In this document: positions 9,867-17,078 of the stretch, piece after piece | Layout of the letters: every line of letters begins with the position of its first letter | Numbering within the stretch: the first letter of the stretch is position 1 | Assembly: GCF_003579925.1 (NCBI RefSeq) | Contig: NZ_QUAL01000168.1 | Span: 1-45,815, forward strand | Reading direction: 5' to 3' | From: Jiangella rhizosphaerae | Lineage (GTDB): Bacteria; Actinomycetota; Actinomycetes; Jiangellales; Jiangellaceae | Length of the DNA stretch: 45,815 nt | Position numbers and translations under genes: made by a program | The notes under the pieces: model-generated | What the model was told of the DNA's origin: nothing | Seen by the model: only the letters and a program-made list of their open reading frames with translations | Databases searched by the model: none

Positions 9867-10367
9867 TCAGCTCGGTGCGTCGTCGAACGGGAGCACGAGG
9901 GTCCGGAGGAGGTCGGCGAGCCGCTTCTGCTCCTCGGTGCCCAGCCCGGCCAGCAGCCGGCGCTCGTTCGCCAGCAGGCCCTCGAGGGCGGCGTCGACGG
10001 ACTTCTTGCCGAACTCGGTGAGCCGGACCCGGACGGCGCGGCGGTCGTCCTCGTCGCGGCGCCGGCTGACCAGTCCGCGGGCGGTGAGCTTGTCGACACG
10101 CGCCGTCATGGTGCCGCTGGTGACCAGTGTCTGGCCGAGCAGGACGCCGGGCGAGAGCTCGTACGGCTCGCCGGCGCGGCGCAGCGCGGCGAGGACGTCG
10201 AACTCCCACGGCTCCAGCCCGTGCTCGGCGAACGCGGCCCGTCGCTCGCGGTCGAGATGCCGTGCCAGCCGGCTGACGCGCGACAGGACCTCCATGGGGC
10301 CGACGTCGAGGTCGGGCCGCTCGTGCCGCCACGCCTCGATCAGCCGGTCGACCTCGTCCTGCGCCAT
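9867..10367 (-). CDS. tamR: MarR-family regulator, TamR type
   Basis: A 166-residue winged-helix protein. The N-terminal extra helix WRHERPDLDVGPMEVLSRV has the conserved Trp, Asp and Arg pattern of the urate-responsive UrtR subgroup of MarR, and the DNA-binding part contains LGQTLVTSGTMTARVDKL and the wing RRRDEDDRRAVRVRLTEFG. It is divergent from tam. In Streptomyces coelicolor the MarR protein TamR sits in the same place and responds to trans-aconitate and related citrate-cycle acids; orthology here is inferred from gene order and this subgroup pattern. Two operator-like dyads lie in the shared promoter region. Confidence 0.85.
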   Translation of the reverse strand: MAQDEVDRLIEAWRHERPDLDVGPMEVLSRVSRLARHLDRERRAAFAEHGLEPWEFDVLAALRRAGEPYELSPGVLLGQTLVTSGTMTARVDKLTARGLVSRRRDEDDRRAVRVRLTEFGKKSVDAALEGLLANERRLLAGLGTEEQKRLADLLRTLVLPFDDAPS

Positions 10368-10403
10368 GGTCAGACTCTACGGCCCCTTATGTCGCTGCCC
10401 AAG

Positions 10404-10421
10404 CTTCTTGACGTCGAGAGA
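10404..10421. promoter_or_regulatory. TamR-type operator, site 1
   Basis: CTTCTTGACGTCGAGAGA holds the near-perfect dyad TCTTGAC/GTCGAGA (6 of 7 positions symmetrical). It lies between the divergent tamR and tam genes, 33 bases centre to centre from site 2, which places both on the same helix face. Confidence 0.55.
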
Positions 10422-10436
10422 GCGGTCTGATTCATT

Positions 10437-10454
10437 TATCTCGACACCAAGATA
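10437..10454. promoter_or_regulatory. TamR-type operator, site 2
   Basis: TATCTCGACACCAAGATA is an 18-base dyad with TATCT/AGATA arms, close to the TATCTTGA-TCAAGATA pattern bound by UrtR-type MarR proteins. It lies 18 bases before the tam start codon, so binding would block tam transcription or early elongation. Confidence 0.6.
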
Positions 10455-10472
10455 CTGACGAGGGTGGGCGCG

Positions 10473-11240
10473 ATGTGGGATCCGGACCGCTATCTGACCT
10501 TCGCCGATCAGCGCGCGCGGCCGTTCGCCGACCTGCTGGCGCAGGTGCCGGCCGCGGACGTCGCCGAGGTCGCCGACCTCGGGTGCGGGCCGGGCACGCT
10601 CACCGTCGGGCTCGCGCAGCGCTGGCCCGGCGCGCACGTCGTCGGGGTCGACTCGTCGGCGGAGATGATCGCCGCGACCCCCGCCTCGCCGCCCGACGGC
10701 GTCGAGTTCGTCCACGCCGACCTGCGCGACTGGACGCCCGAGCGCCCGCTCGACGTCCTGGTCAGCAACGCGACGCTGCAGTGGGTGCCCGGCCATCTTG
10801 ACCTGCTGCCCCGGCTGGCCGGGTTCGTCGCCGACGGCGGCTGGCTGGCGTTCCAGCTGCCCGGCAACTTCGCCGAACCGGCGCACGCCCAGCTGCGCGA
10901 CCTCGCCGCCGGCGAGCGCTGGCCGGCGCTGCACGACCTCACCTGGCCGTCGTCGCACGACCCGGCGACGTACCTCGACGCGCTGCTCGACCTCGGGTTC
11001 GCGGCTGACGTCTGGGAGACGACGTACGTCCAGCTGCTCCAGGGCGACGACGCCGTGCTGGAGTGGATGAGCGGGACGGCGCTGCGCCCGGTCTTCGCCG
11101 CCCTGGACGACGCCGGCCGGGCCGCGTTCGTGGCCGAGTACCGCGACCGGCTGCGCGCGGCATACCCGCCCGGCCGGCACGGGACGGTGCTGCCGTACCG
11201 GCGCATCTTCGCCGTCGGCCGCAAGGGCGCCGCGGGGTAG
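10473..11240 (+). CDS. tam: trans-aconitate 2-methyltransferase
   Basis: Methylates trans-aconitate, an inhibitor of aconitase formed spontaneously from cis-aconitate, using S-adenosylmethionine in the cytosol. The 255-residue product begins MWDPDRYLTFADQRARPFADLL, the usual Tam start, and has the SAM-binding motif VADLGCGPGTLTVGLAQRWP, the acidic VVGVDSSAEMI strand and the family motif VSNATLQWVPGH. The ATG at 10473 is preferred over the in-frame GTG at 10464 because GAGGGTGGG sits 5 bases before the ATG. Regulation by the divergent TamR is likely. Confidence 0.93.
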   Translation: MWDPDRYLTFADQRARPFADLLAQVPAADVAEVADLGCGPGTLTVGLAQRWPGAHVVGVDSSAEMIAATPASPPDGVEFVHADLRDWTPERPLDVLVSNATLQWVPGHLDLLPRLAGFVADGGWLAFQLPGNFAEPAHAQLRDLAAGERWPALHDLTWPSSHDPATYLDALLDLGFAADVWETTYVQLLQGDDAVLEWMSGTALRPVFAALDDAGRAAFVAEYRDRLRAAYPPGRHGTVLPYRRIFAVGRKGAAG

Positions 11241-11310
11241 GGCTGTCCCCAGCGCCGGACGGGTGGTGGCGGGATGTCGCCCGGAGGGTCACAGCTTCGA
11301 GGATCGGAGC

Positions 11311-12345
11311 ATGACCACTCAGGCAGACATCCCCGCTGCTCCACGGCCCGGCAGCGACTACGCGCGGCTCTCCCGGAAGATCGCCGACGCCGGGCTGCTG
11401 GACCGCCGGCCCGGCTACTACGCCGTCCGCATCGGCCTCGTCGTCGCGGCCTACGCCGCGGCGTGGAGCGTCTTCGCCGCGGTCGGCGACTCCTGGTGGA
11501 CGCTGGCGATGGCGGCCGTCTTGGCCGTCGTGTTCGCTCAGGTGGCGCTGGTGGCGCACGACCTCGCACACCGGCAGGTGTTCCGGCGGCGGCGCCCGAG
11601 CGAGATCGCCGGGCGGCTGGCCGGCAACCTCGGCATCGGCATGAGCTACGGCTGGTGGCAGGACAAGCACACCCGCCACCACGCCAACCCCAACCACGAG
11701 GAGCTCGACCCCGACGTCGCGCCGGACATCCTCGTCTGGTCCGAGCGGCAGGCGAGCAAGGCCGGCGGGCTCACCCGGATCATCGCCGCGCGGCAGGCGT
11801 TCCTGTTCTTCCCGCTGCTGACGCTGGAGGGGTTCAACCTGCACGTCGCCGGCGTCCGCGCCACGCTCGACCCCGGCCTGAAGCGGCGGCACCTGGAGCT
11901 CGGCCTGCTGCTCGCCCACTTCGCCGGCTACCTGGCGGTGGTGTTCTCGGTGCTGTCGCCGGGCAAGGCGATCGCGTTCATCGTGCTGCACCAGGCGCTG
12001 TTCGGCATTCACCTCGGCTGCACGTTCGCGCCGAACCACAAGGGCATGCCGACCCTGACCGCGGAGGACGAGCTGGACTACCTGCGCAAGCAGGTGCTGA
12101 CCTCGCGCAACGTCAGCGGCGGCGCACTGATGGACGTCGCGCTCGGCGGCCTCAACCACCAGATCGAGCACCATCTGTTCCCGAACATGCCGACGCCGAA
12201 CCTGCGGAAGGCCAAGCCGATCGTGCGCCGGCACTGTGCCGAGCTCGGCATACCGTACGCGGAGACCACGCTCGTCGAGTCGTACCGCATCGCGCTGCGG
12301 CACATGCACGACGTCGGCGAGCCGCTGCGAAGCCACGCACAGTGA
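11311..12345 (+). CDS. membrane fatty acid desaturase
   Basis: A di-iron integral membrane desaturase of 344 residues. The three histidine boxes are HDLAH (about residue 88), HTRHH (about residue 121) and HQIEHH (about residue 285), the last of the type seen in acyl-lipid and front-end desaturases. Hydrophobic spans flank them (YAVRIGLVVAAYAAAWSVFAA, LAMAAVLAVVFAQVALVAHD, LLAHFAGYLAVVFSVLS). It introduces a double bond into a fatty acyl chain using oxygen and an electron donor that is not encoded beside it. The ATG follows GAGGATCGGAGC. It is a different subfamily from the desaturase at 13.9-14.9 kb. Confidence 0.9.
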   Translation: MTTQADIPAAPRPGSDYARLSRKIADAGLLDRRPGYYAVRIGLVVAAYAAAWSVFAAVGDSWWTLAMAAVLAVVFAQVALVAHDLAHRQVFRRRRPSEIAGRLAGNLGIGMSYGWWQDKHTRHHANPNHEELDPDVAPDILVWSERQASKAGGLTRIIAARQAFLFFPLLTLEGFNLHVAGVRATLDPGLKRRHLELGLLLAHFAGYLAVVFSVLSPGKAIAFIVLHQALFGIHLGCTFAPNHKGMPTLTAEDELDYLRKQVLTSRNVSGGALMDVALGGLNHQIEHHLFPNMPTPNLRKAKPIVRRHCAELGIPYAETTLVESYRIALRHMHDVGEPLRSHAQ

Positions 12346-12432
12346 CGCTCACCGGGCGAAACGGCACCGCATCGGCACGAGTTCCGTCAAATCGCCACGG
12401 AGAGTGACCGCGAAACGGTACCTTCTCTCCTC

Positions 12433-13161
12433 GTGGGGGGACACAAACGAGCGCCCAGCGGCGCCGCCCTGGCGCTGCGCCACGTCCGTCACTACGCACT
12501 GCGGTTCGCGGCGCTCGCCGCGCTCACCGTCCCGGTCGTCGCCGTCGTGGCCGACCAGGGCGAGCCTGCGGCCGCCGGGCGCGACCGGGCGCCGGATACC
12601 TCGGAGGGGCAGGATCCGGAGGTCCGCGACTCGGGCGAGTCCACGGGCACGCCGACGCCACCGGCACCACGCTCGGCGTCGGCCACCCCGGCACCCCAGC
12701 CGACGGCGGGCCGGTCGGATGTGGGCGGCCCGCCGCAGGGCTCCCCGTCCAGGCCGACGGCCGACGCCGGGACCGGTGCGCCGCGGCCCGACGGCGTCGA
12801 CGAGGACGATTCGGCGGGCGCGCCGCCGGACACCACCCCGCCGGACGCCCCGTCCGACCGGCCGGACCACACCGCGCCGCCGGACTCGCCGACGGACGGC
12901 GAGACCCACGGGCCGCAGCCGTCGCCGTCGTCGACCCCGCTGCCCACCCACCGGCCGGAACCGACCGATGAGCCCTCACCGACGCAGCAGCCTCCGGAGC
13001 CGTCGCAGCCGCCCGAGCCGCCGAAACCGTCGCCGACGAGTGAGCCGCCGGAGACGCCGAAGCCCTCGCTGCCGCCGGAGGAGCCGGGGGAGGAGCCGGG
13101 CGAGGACGACGGCGGCTCGCTGGTGTGCCTCGAGGTGCTGGGGATCGAGATCTGCCTGTAG
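12433..13161 (+). CDS. Pro/Thr/Ser-rich secreted or anchored protein of unknown function
   Basis: A 242-residue product from a GTG start. An N-terminal basic segment and hydrophobic helix (YALRFAALAALTVPVVAVVA) act as a signal or anchor. Residues about 45-225 are low-complexity, dominated by Pro, Ser, Thr, Glu and Asp with repeated PPEP/PKPS units. The last residues, SLVCLEVLGIEICL, hold two cysteines seven residues apart, which fits a small disulfide loop exposed at the tip of an extended stalk. There is no recognisable enzymatic domain. Composition makes false frames likely in this region, but the signal helix and Cys-containing end argue that this frame is the real one. Confidence 0.6.
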   Translation: MGGHKRAPSGAALALRHVRHYALRFAALAALTVPVVAVVADQGEPAAAGRDRAPDTSEGQDPEVRDSGESTGTPTPPAPRSASATPAPQPTAGRSDVGGPPQGSPSRPTADAGTGAPRPDGVDEDDSAGAPPDTTPPDAPSDRPDHTAPPDSPTDGETHGPQPSPSSTPLPTHRPEPTDEPSPTQQPPEPSQPPEPPKPSPTSEPPETPKPSLPPEEPGEEPGEDDGGSLVCLEVLGIEICL

Positions 13162-13173
13162 GCCGGGCGGCCG

Positions 13174-13830
13174 TCAGTCGCCGGTGAGCCGGGGCTTGTG
13201 CTCCAGTCCGGACAGCCCGTTCCAGGCGAGGTTGACCAGGTGCGCCGCGACGTCGGCCTTCTTCGGCGAGCGCACCTCCAGCCACCACTGGCCGGTCAGT
13301 GCGACCATGCCGACCAGCATCTGGGCGTACATGGGCGCGTGCTTCGTCGCGAAGCCGCGGGCCTTGAACTGCGCGGCCAGGATGTGCTCGACCTGGCTGG
13401 CGGCGTCGGAGATGAGGCTGGCGAACCCGCCGGTCGAGTGCGCGACCGGCGAGTCGCGGACCAGGATGCGGAAGCCGTCGGTGGACGTCTCGATGTAGTC
13501 GAGCAGCGCCAGCGCGGCCCGCTCGAGGATGACCCGCGGGTGACCGGCCGAGCCGAGCGCCGTCGTGATGCGGTCGAGCAGCAGCTCCATCTCGCGGTCG
13601 ACGACGACGGCGTACAGGCCCTCCTTGCCGCCGAAGTGCTCGTAGACCACCGGCTTGGAGACGCCGGCCCGCGCCGAGATCTCCTCGATGGACGTGCCGT
13701 CGTAGCCGCGCTCCGCGAACAGCGCGCGGCCGACGTCGAGCAGCTGCTCGCGACGCTGCTTGCCGGTCATCCGGACTCTGCTGGGCGTGGCGCGCGGCCT
13801 GGTCGCGACGTCGTCGGTCACGCGCCCCAT
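13174..13830 (-). CDS. TetR-family regulator, probably of the neighbouring desaturase
   Basis: A 218-residue TetR protein. The helix-turn-helix is at about residues 25-70 (QLLDVGRALFAERGYDGTSIEEISARAGVSKPVVYEHFGGKEGLY, split here for description only) and the C-terminal ligand domain includes ISDAASQVEHILAAQF and GQWWLEVRSPKK. It lies 40 bases downstream of the desaturase gene on the same strand, so the two probably form an operon with autoregulation through the palindromes at 14883-14928. ATG at 13833 or 13830 are equally plausible; a GGGAG precedes both. The ligand is likely an acyl-CoA or fatty acid by analogy to other desaturase-linked TetR proteins, which is inference. Confidence 0.85.
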   Translation of the reverse strand: MGRVTDDVATRPRATPSRVRMTGKQRREQLLDVGRALFAERGYDGTSIEEISARAGVSKPVVYEHFGGKEGLYAVVVDREMELLLDRITTALGSAGHPRVILERAALALLDYIETSTDGFRILVRDSPVAHSTGGFASLISDAASQVEHILAAQFKARGFATKHAPMYAQMLVGMVALTGQWWLEVRSPKKADVAAHLVNLAWNGLSGLEHKPRLTGD

Positions 13831-13870
13831 CATGCTCCCGTGGTGCGACAGAGTCTCACGCGCGCGCCGG

Positions 13871-14869
13871 TCAGTCCGCGATCAGGTTGGCTTCGCCGCC
13901 GTAGTCGTCGACGCGCTTGGACTGGATGCGTTCCGGGCTCGGCCAGCGCACGTCCCAGACCCAGCCGGCCTTCTCCATCGCCCAGATGATGCGCGCGCTG
14001 GAGTCGATCTGGCCGCGGAGCACGCCGTGCCGGGCGCAGGTCGGGTCGGCGTGGTGCAGGTTGTGCCAGGACTCGCCCATCGAGAGGAACGCCAGCCACC
14101 ACACGTTGCCGGACTTGTCGCGGCTCTCGAACGGCCGCTCGCCGATGGCGTGGCAGATCGAGTTGATCGACCAGGTGACGTGGTGCAGCAGGCCGATCCG
14201 GACCAGCGTCGCCCAGAAGAACGCCGTCAGGGCGCCGTGCCAGGACCACGTCGCCAGCCCGCCGATGAGCGGCGGCAGCGCGATCGACAGCCCGACCCAC
14301 AGCGGGAACAGCTTGCTGATGCGGCGGATGTCGTCGTCCTTGATCAGGTCGGGCGCGAACTTGCGCTGGTCGGTCTGCTCGACGTCGAACAGCCAGCCCA
14401 TGTGCGCGAACCACATGCCCTTGATCAGCGCCGGGATCGTCTCGCCGTAGCGCCAAGGGGAGTGCGGGTCGCCCTCCTTGTCGGCGAACTTGTGGTGCCG
14501 GCGGTGGTCGGCCACCCAGCGGATGACCGGGCCCTCGACGGCCATGCTGCCGGCGATGGCCAGCGTGTTCTTCACCGCGCGGTTCGCCTTGAAGGACCTG
14601 TGCGTGAAGTGCCGGTGGAACCCGACGGTGACCCCGTGCCCGGTGAACGCGTAGAAGACCACGGCGAGCACGACGTCGAGCCAGCTCAGGTAGCCGCCCA
14701 TCCACGCGACGGGTATCGCGGCAACGAGTGCGACGAACGGCACGGCGATGAAGACACCGATCGTGATGCGTTCGCCGAGCGTCTGAGTATCGCCTGACAG
14801 CGTGCCGCGAGGGAGGTCGCTCTGCGCCGTTGGCGACTGCGGACTGCGTGTCGTGTCCGTGGAAGCCAT
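13871..14869 (-). CDS. acyl-CoA desaturase (delta-9 stearoyl-CoA type)
   Basis: A 332-residue di-iron membrane desaturase of the stearoyl-CoA family. Histidine boxes are HRHFTH (about residue 84), HRRHH (about residue 122) and HNLHH (about residue 267). Hydrophobic pairs surround them (ITIGVFIAVPFVALVAAIPV, LDVVLAVVFYAFTGHGVTVG). It makes monounsaturated fatty acids that tune membrane fluidity. The start ATG has GGAGA five bases upstream. Its promoter region carries tandem palindromes that look like TetR operators, and the TetR gene follows it. Confidence 0.93.
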   Translation of the reverse strand: MASTDTTRSPQSPTAQSDLPRGTLSGDTQTLGERITIGVFIAVPFVALVAAIPVAWMGGYLSWLDVVLAVVFYAFTGHGVTVGFHRHFTHRSFKANRAVKNTLAIAGSMAVEGPVIRWVADHRRHHKFADKEGDPHSPWRYGETIPALIKGMWFAHMGWLFDVEQTDQRKFAPDLIKDDDIRRISKLFPLWVGLSIALPPLIGGLATWSWHGALTAFFWATLVRIGLLHHVTWSINSICHAIGERPFESRDKSGNVWWLAFLSMGESWHNLHHADPTCARHGVLRGQIDSSARIIWAMEKAGWVWDVRWPSPERIQSKRVDDYGGEANLIAD

Positions 14870-14882
14870 GGAGTCTCCGTCT

Positions 14883-14928
14883 GTAAGGGGAACCTTCCTT
14901 ACGGCACCGTAACCTACGATGCCGTAGG
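14883..14928. promoter_or_regulatory. tandem palindromic operators upstream of the desaturase
   Basis: Three overlapping or abutting dyads: GTAAGG...CCTTAC (14883-14902), TTACGGCACCGTAA (14899-14912, perfect arms) and CCTACGATGCCGTAGG (14913-14928, six-base arms). The half-sites TAC/GTA recur with 15 bases between the centres of the last two. They lie 14-60 bases before the desaturase start codon and are typical in form of TetR-family operators. Confidence 0.65.
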
Positions 14929-14997
14929 TCGTATAGTCCGGATCTCCCGATCCGTACCCGCTTCGTCCCTGGTGATGTATCCGGGGTGAGGAGAAGG

Positions 14998-15315
14998 ATG
15001 GCCGGCATGGCGGAGCTGAAGACCTCCCGCAACGACGACAGCGTCGAGGCGTTCCTCGCCGCCGTCCCCGACGCCGGCCGCCGCGCCGACGCCGTCGCCG
15101 TCTGCTCGCTGATGCGGTCGGTGAGCGGGGCCGAGCCCGCCATGTGGGGCGTCGGCATCGTCGGCTTCGGCTCGCGGCGGCTGCGCTACGACAGCGGCCG
15201 GGAGCTGGACTGGTTCGACATCGGCTTCTCGCCGCGCAAGCAGGCGCTGACGCTGTACCTGCCGGGCGAGCTCGAAGAGGTCTTTCGCCGGGCCGTGGGC
15301 GCGCCAACGCCTTGA
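14998..15315 (+). CDS. DUF1801-like protein, shortened at its C-terminus
   Basis: A 105-residue product resembling DUF1801 proteins: DDSVEAFLAAVPDAGRRADAVAVC, then MWGVGIVGFGSRRLRYDSGRELDWFDIGFSPRKQALTLYL. In the family this is normally followed by a LGKHKTGKSCLYVKRLADVD-like block; here the frame ends soon after TLYL with FRRAVGAPTP. The stop codon lies inside the left arm of a 23-bp palindrome. The gene may be truncated by that element or may be a shorter family variant. AGGAG precedes the ATG at 14998; a second ATG lies three codons further on. Confidence 0.7.
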   Translation: MAGMAELKTSRNDDSVEAFLAAVPDAGRRADAVAVCSLMRSVSGAEPAMWGVGIVGFGSRRLRYDSGRELDWFDIGFSPRKQALTLYLPGELEEVFRRAVGAPTP

Positions 15316-15364
15316 TCATCAACCGTTGGCGACGTCATAGTGTCGCCAACGGTTGATGATCAAG
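15311..15364. repeat. perfect 23-bp palindrome at the end of the DUF1801 gene
   Basis: The left arm 15311-15333 (starting CTTGATCATCAACCGTTGG) is the exact reverse complement of 15342-15364; the loop is GTCATAGT. It overlaps the upstream stop codon. It could act as a transcription terminator for the DUF1801 gene ahead of the tRNA, or be a mobile palindromic element; it shares a TTGATC arm end with palindromes at 21.2 and 30.6 kb. Confidence 0.75.
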
Positions 15365-15446
15365 GGCGACTGTTGCGGGAAGCGGTCCGATCGAGGCGAT
15401 AACGTAGAGACGTGCGGGCGGCGATGTGACAGCCGAGCGCCATCTT

Positions 15447-15519
15447 TCCGCCGTAGTGTAATCGGTTAGCACGAGGGCCTTTGAAGCCCTTTGTCCAGGT
15501 TCGAGCCCTGGCGGCGGAG
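15447..15519 (+). tRNA. tRNA-Gln (anticodon TTG)
   Basis: A 73-base cloverleaf without encoded CCA. The acceptor stem TCCGCCG (15447-15453) pairs with CGGCGGA (15512-15518). The anticodon arm is AGGGC-CTTTGAA-GCCCT, giving anticodon TTG, and the T arm is CCAGG-TTCGAGC-CCTGG. It reads CAA and probably CAG codons. It lies just before glmU, a common place for tRNA-Gln in actinobacteria. Confidence 0.95.
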
Positions 15520-15623
15520 CGTGGTTCTCATCCTGGCAGGGGTGCTGATCGAGTTCTCGTCAGCCTGGCCGGGAAGGTAGTGTCGTTCCCGAGCCCGCCA
15601 CCGAAGCCGAGGAGCACGAACGC

Positions 15624-17078
15624 GTGACTACGCGCCCGGCAGCCGTCGTCGTTCTCGCCGCTGGCGAGGGCACCCGGATGAAGTCGTCCACCCCGAAGGT
15701 CCTGCACGAGGTCGCCGGCCGCAGCCTCGTCGGTCATGCCGTCGCCGCCGCGCAGGAGCTGAAGCCCGACCACCTCACCGTGGTCATCGGGCACGGCCGC
15801 GACCTCGTCGCCGCGCACCTCGGTGAGGTCGCGCCCGGCGTCACCACCGCCGTCCAGGAGCAGCAGCTGGGCACCGGCCACGCCGTCGGGGTCGCGCTGG
15901 AAGGGCTGCCCGAGCTCGACGGCGTCGTCGTGGTCACGTACGGCGACGTGCCGCTGCTCACCGGCGACACCCTGCACGAGCTGGTCGAGCGGCACGTGGC
16001 CGACGGCAACGCCGTCACCGTGCTCACCGCGCACGTCGCCGACCCCACCGGGTACGGCCGCATCGTGCGCGAGGCCGACGGCGGGGTGCGCGCCATCGTC
16101 GAGCACAAGGATGCCGACGACGCGACACGGGCGATCACCGAGATCAACTCGGGCATCTACGCCTTCGACGCCGCCGTGCTGCGCGCCGTGCTGGCCCGCA
16201 TCACCACGCAGAACGCGCAGGGCGAGCTGTACCTCACCGATGTGCTCGGGCTGGCGCGGCAGGACGGCCGCCGGGTCGGCGCCGTCGTCACCGACGACCC
16301 CTGGCAGACCGAGGGCGTCAACGACCGCGTCCAGCTGGCCGCCATGAACCGCGAGTTCACCCGGCGCATCAACGAGAAATGGATGCGCGCCGGCGTCACC
16401 ATGATCGACCCCGCCACCACCTTCGTCGACGTCACCGTGACGCTCGAGCGCGACGTCGTGCTGCGGCCGGGCGTGCAGCTGCGCGGCCGCACCGAGGTCG
16501 CCGCCGGCGCCGAGGTCGGCCCCGACACCACGCTCATCGACACCGTCGTCGGGCCCGGCGCCAGCGTCGTGCGGGTGCACTCCGACGGCGCGCAGATCGG
16601 CGCGAACGCCACCGTCGGCCCGTACACCTACCTGCGGCCGGGCGCCGTGCTCGAGGAGAAGGCCAAGGCCGGCGCGTACGTCGAGATCAAGAAGTCGACG
16701 GTCGGGGCGGGCGCGAAGGTGCCGCACCTCACCTACGTCGGCGACGCCACCATCGGCGAGGGCGCCAACATCGGCGCCGGCACCATCTTCGCCAACTACG
16801 ACGGCGTCGCGAAGCACCCCACCACGGTCGGCAAGCACGTCTTCGTCGGCAGCGACTCGGTGCTGGTGGCGCCGGTCGAGCTGGCCGACGGCAGCTACGT
16901 CGCCGCCGGCTCCACCGTCGTGTCGGGCACCGCGCCCGGCGAGCTGGCCGTCGCGCGCGGCCGCCAGCGCAACATCGCCGGCTGGGTCGCGCGCAAGCGC
17001 CCCGGCAGCAAGACCGCCGCCGCGGCCGAGGCCGCCGCCGGCGACACCACGGGGGAGAACGAGGGGGACGAGCCGTGA
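15624..17078 (+). CDS. glmU: bifunctional UDP-N-acetylglucosamine pyrophosphorylase / glucosamine-1-phosphate acetyltransferase
   Basis: Makes UDP-GlcNAc, the precursor of peptidoglycan, from glucosamine 1-phosphate, acetyl-CoA and UTP. The 484-residue product has the nucleotidyltransferase domain (about 1-235) with VVLAAGEGTRMKS and QLGTGHAVGVAL, and the left-handed beta-helix acetyltransferase (about 255-455) with KAGAYVEIKKSTVG, PHLTYVGDATIGEGANIGAG and FVGSDSVLVAPV. The C-terminal 30 residues are an Ala/Glu-rich tail as in other actinobacterial GlmU. GTG start, with GAGGAGC upstream. It overlaps prs by GTGA, so the two are translationally coupled. Confidence 0.97.
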   Translation: MTTRPAAVVVLAAGEGTRMKSSTPKVLHEVAGRSLVGHAVAAAQELKPDHLTVVIGHGRDLVAAHLGEVAPGVTTAVQEQQLGTGHAVGVALEGLPELDGVVVVTYGDVPLLTGDTLHELVERHVADGNAVTVLTAHVADPTGYGRIVREADGGVRAIVEHKDADDATRAITEINSGIYAFDAAVLRAVLARITTQNAQGELYLTDVLGLARQDGRRVGAVVTDDPWQTEGVNDRVQLAAMNREFTRRINEKWMRAGVTMIDPATTFVDVTVTLERDVVLRPGVQLRGRTEVAAGAEVGPDTTLIDTVVGPGASVVRVHSDGAQIGANATVGPYTYLRPGAVLEEKAKAGAYVEIKKSTVGAGAKVPHLTYVGDATIGEGANIGAGTIFANYDGVAKHPTTVGKHVFVGSDSVLVAPVELADGSYVAAGSTVVSGTAPGELAVARGRQRNIAGWVARKRPGSKTAAAAEAAAGDTTGENEGDEP

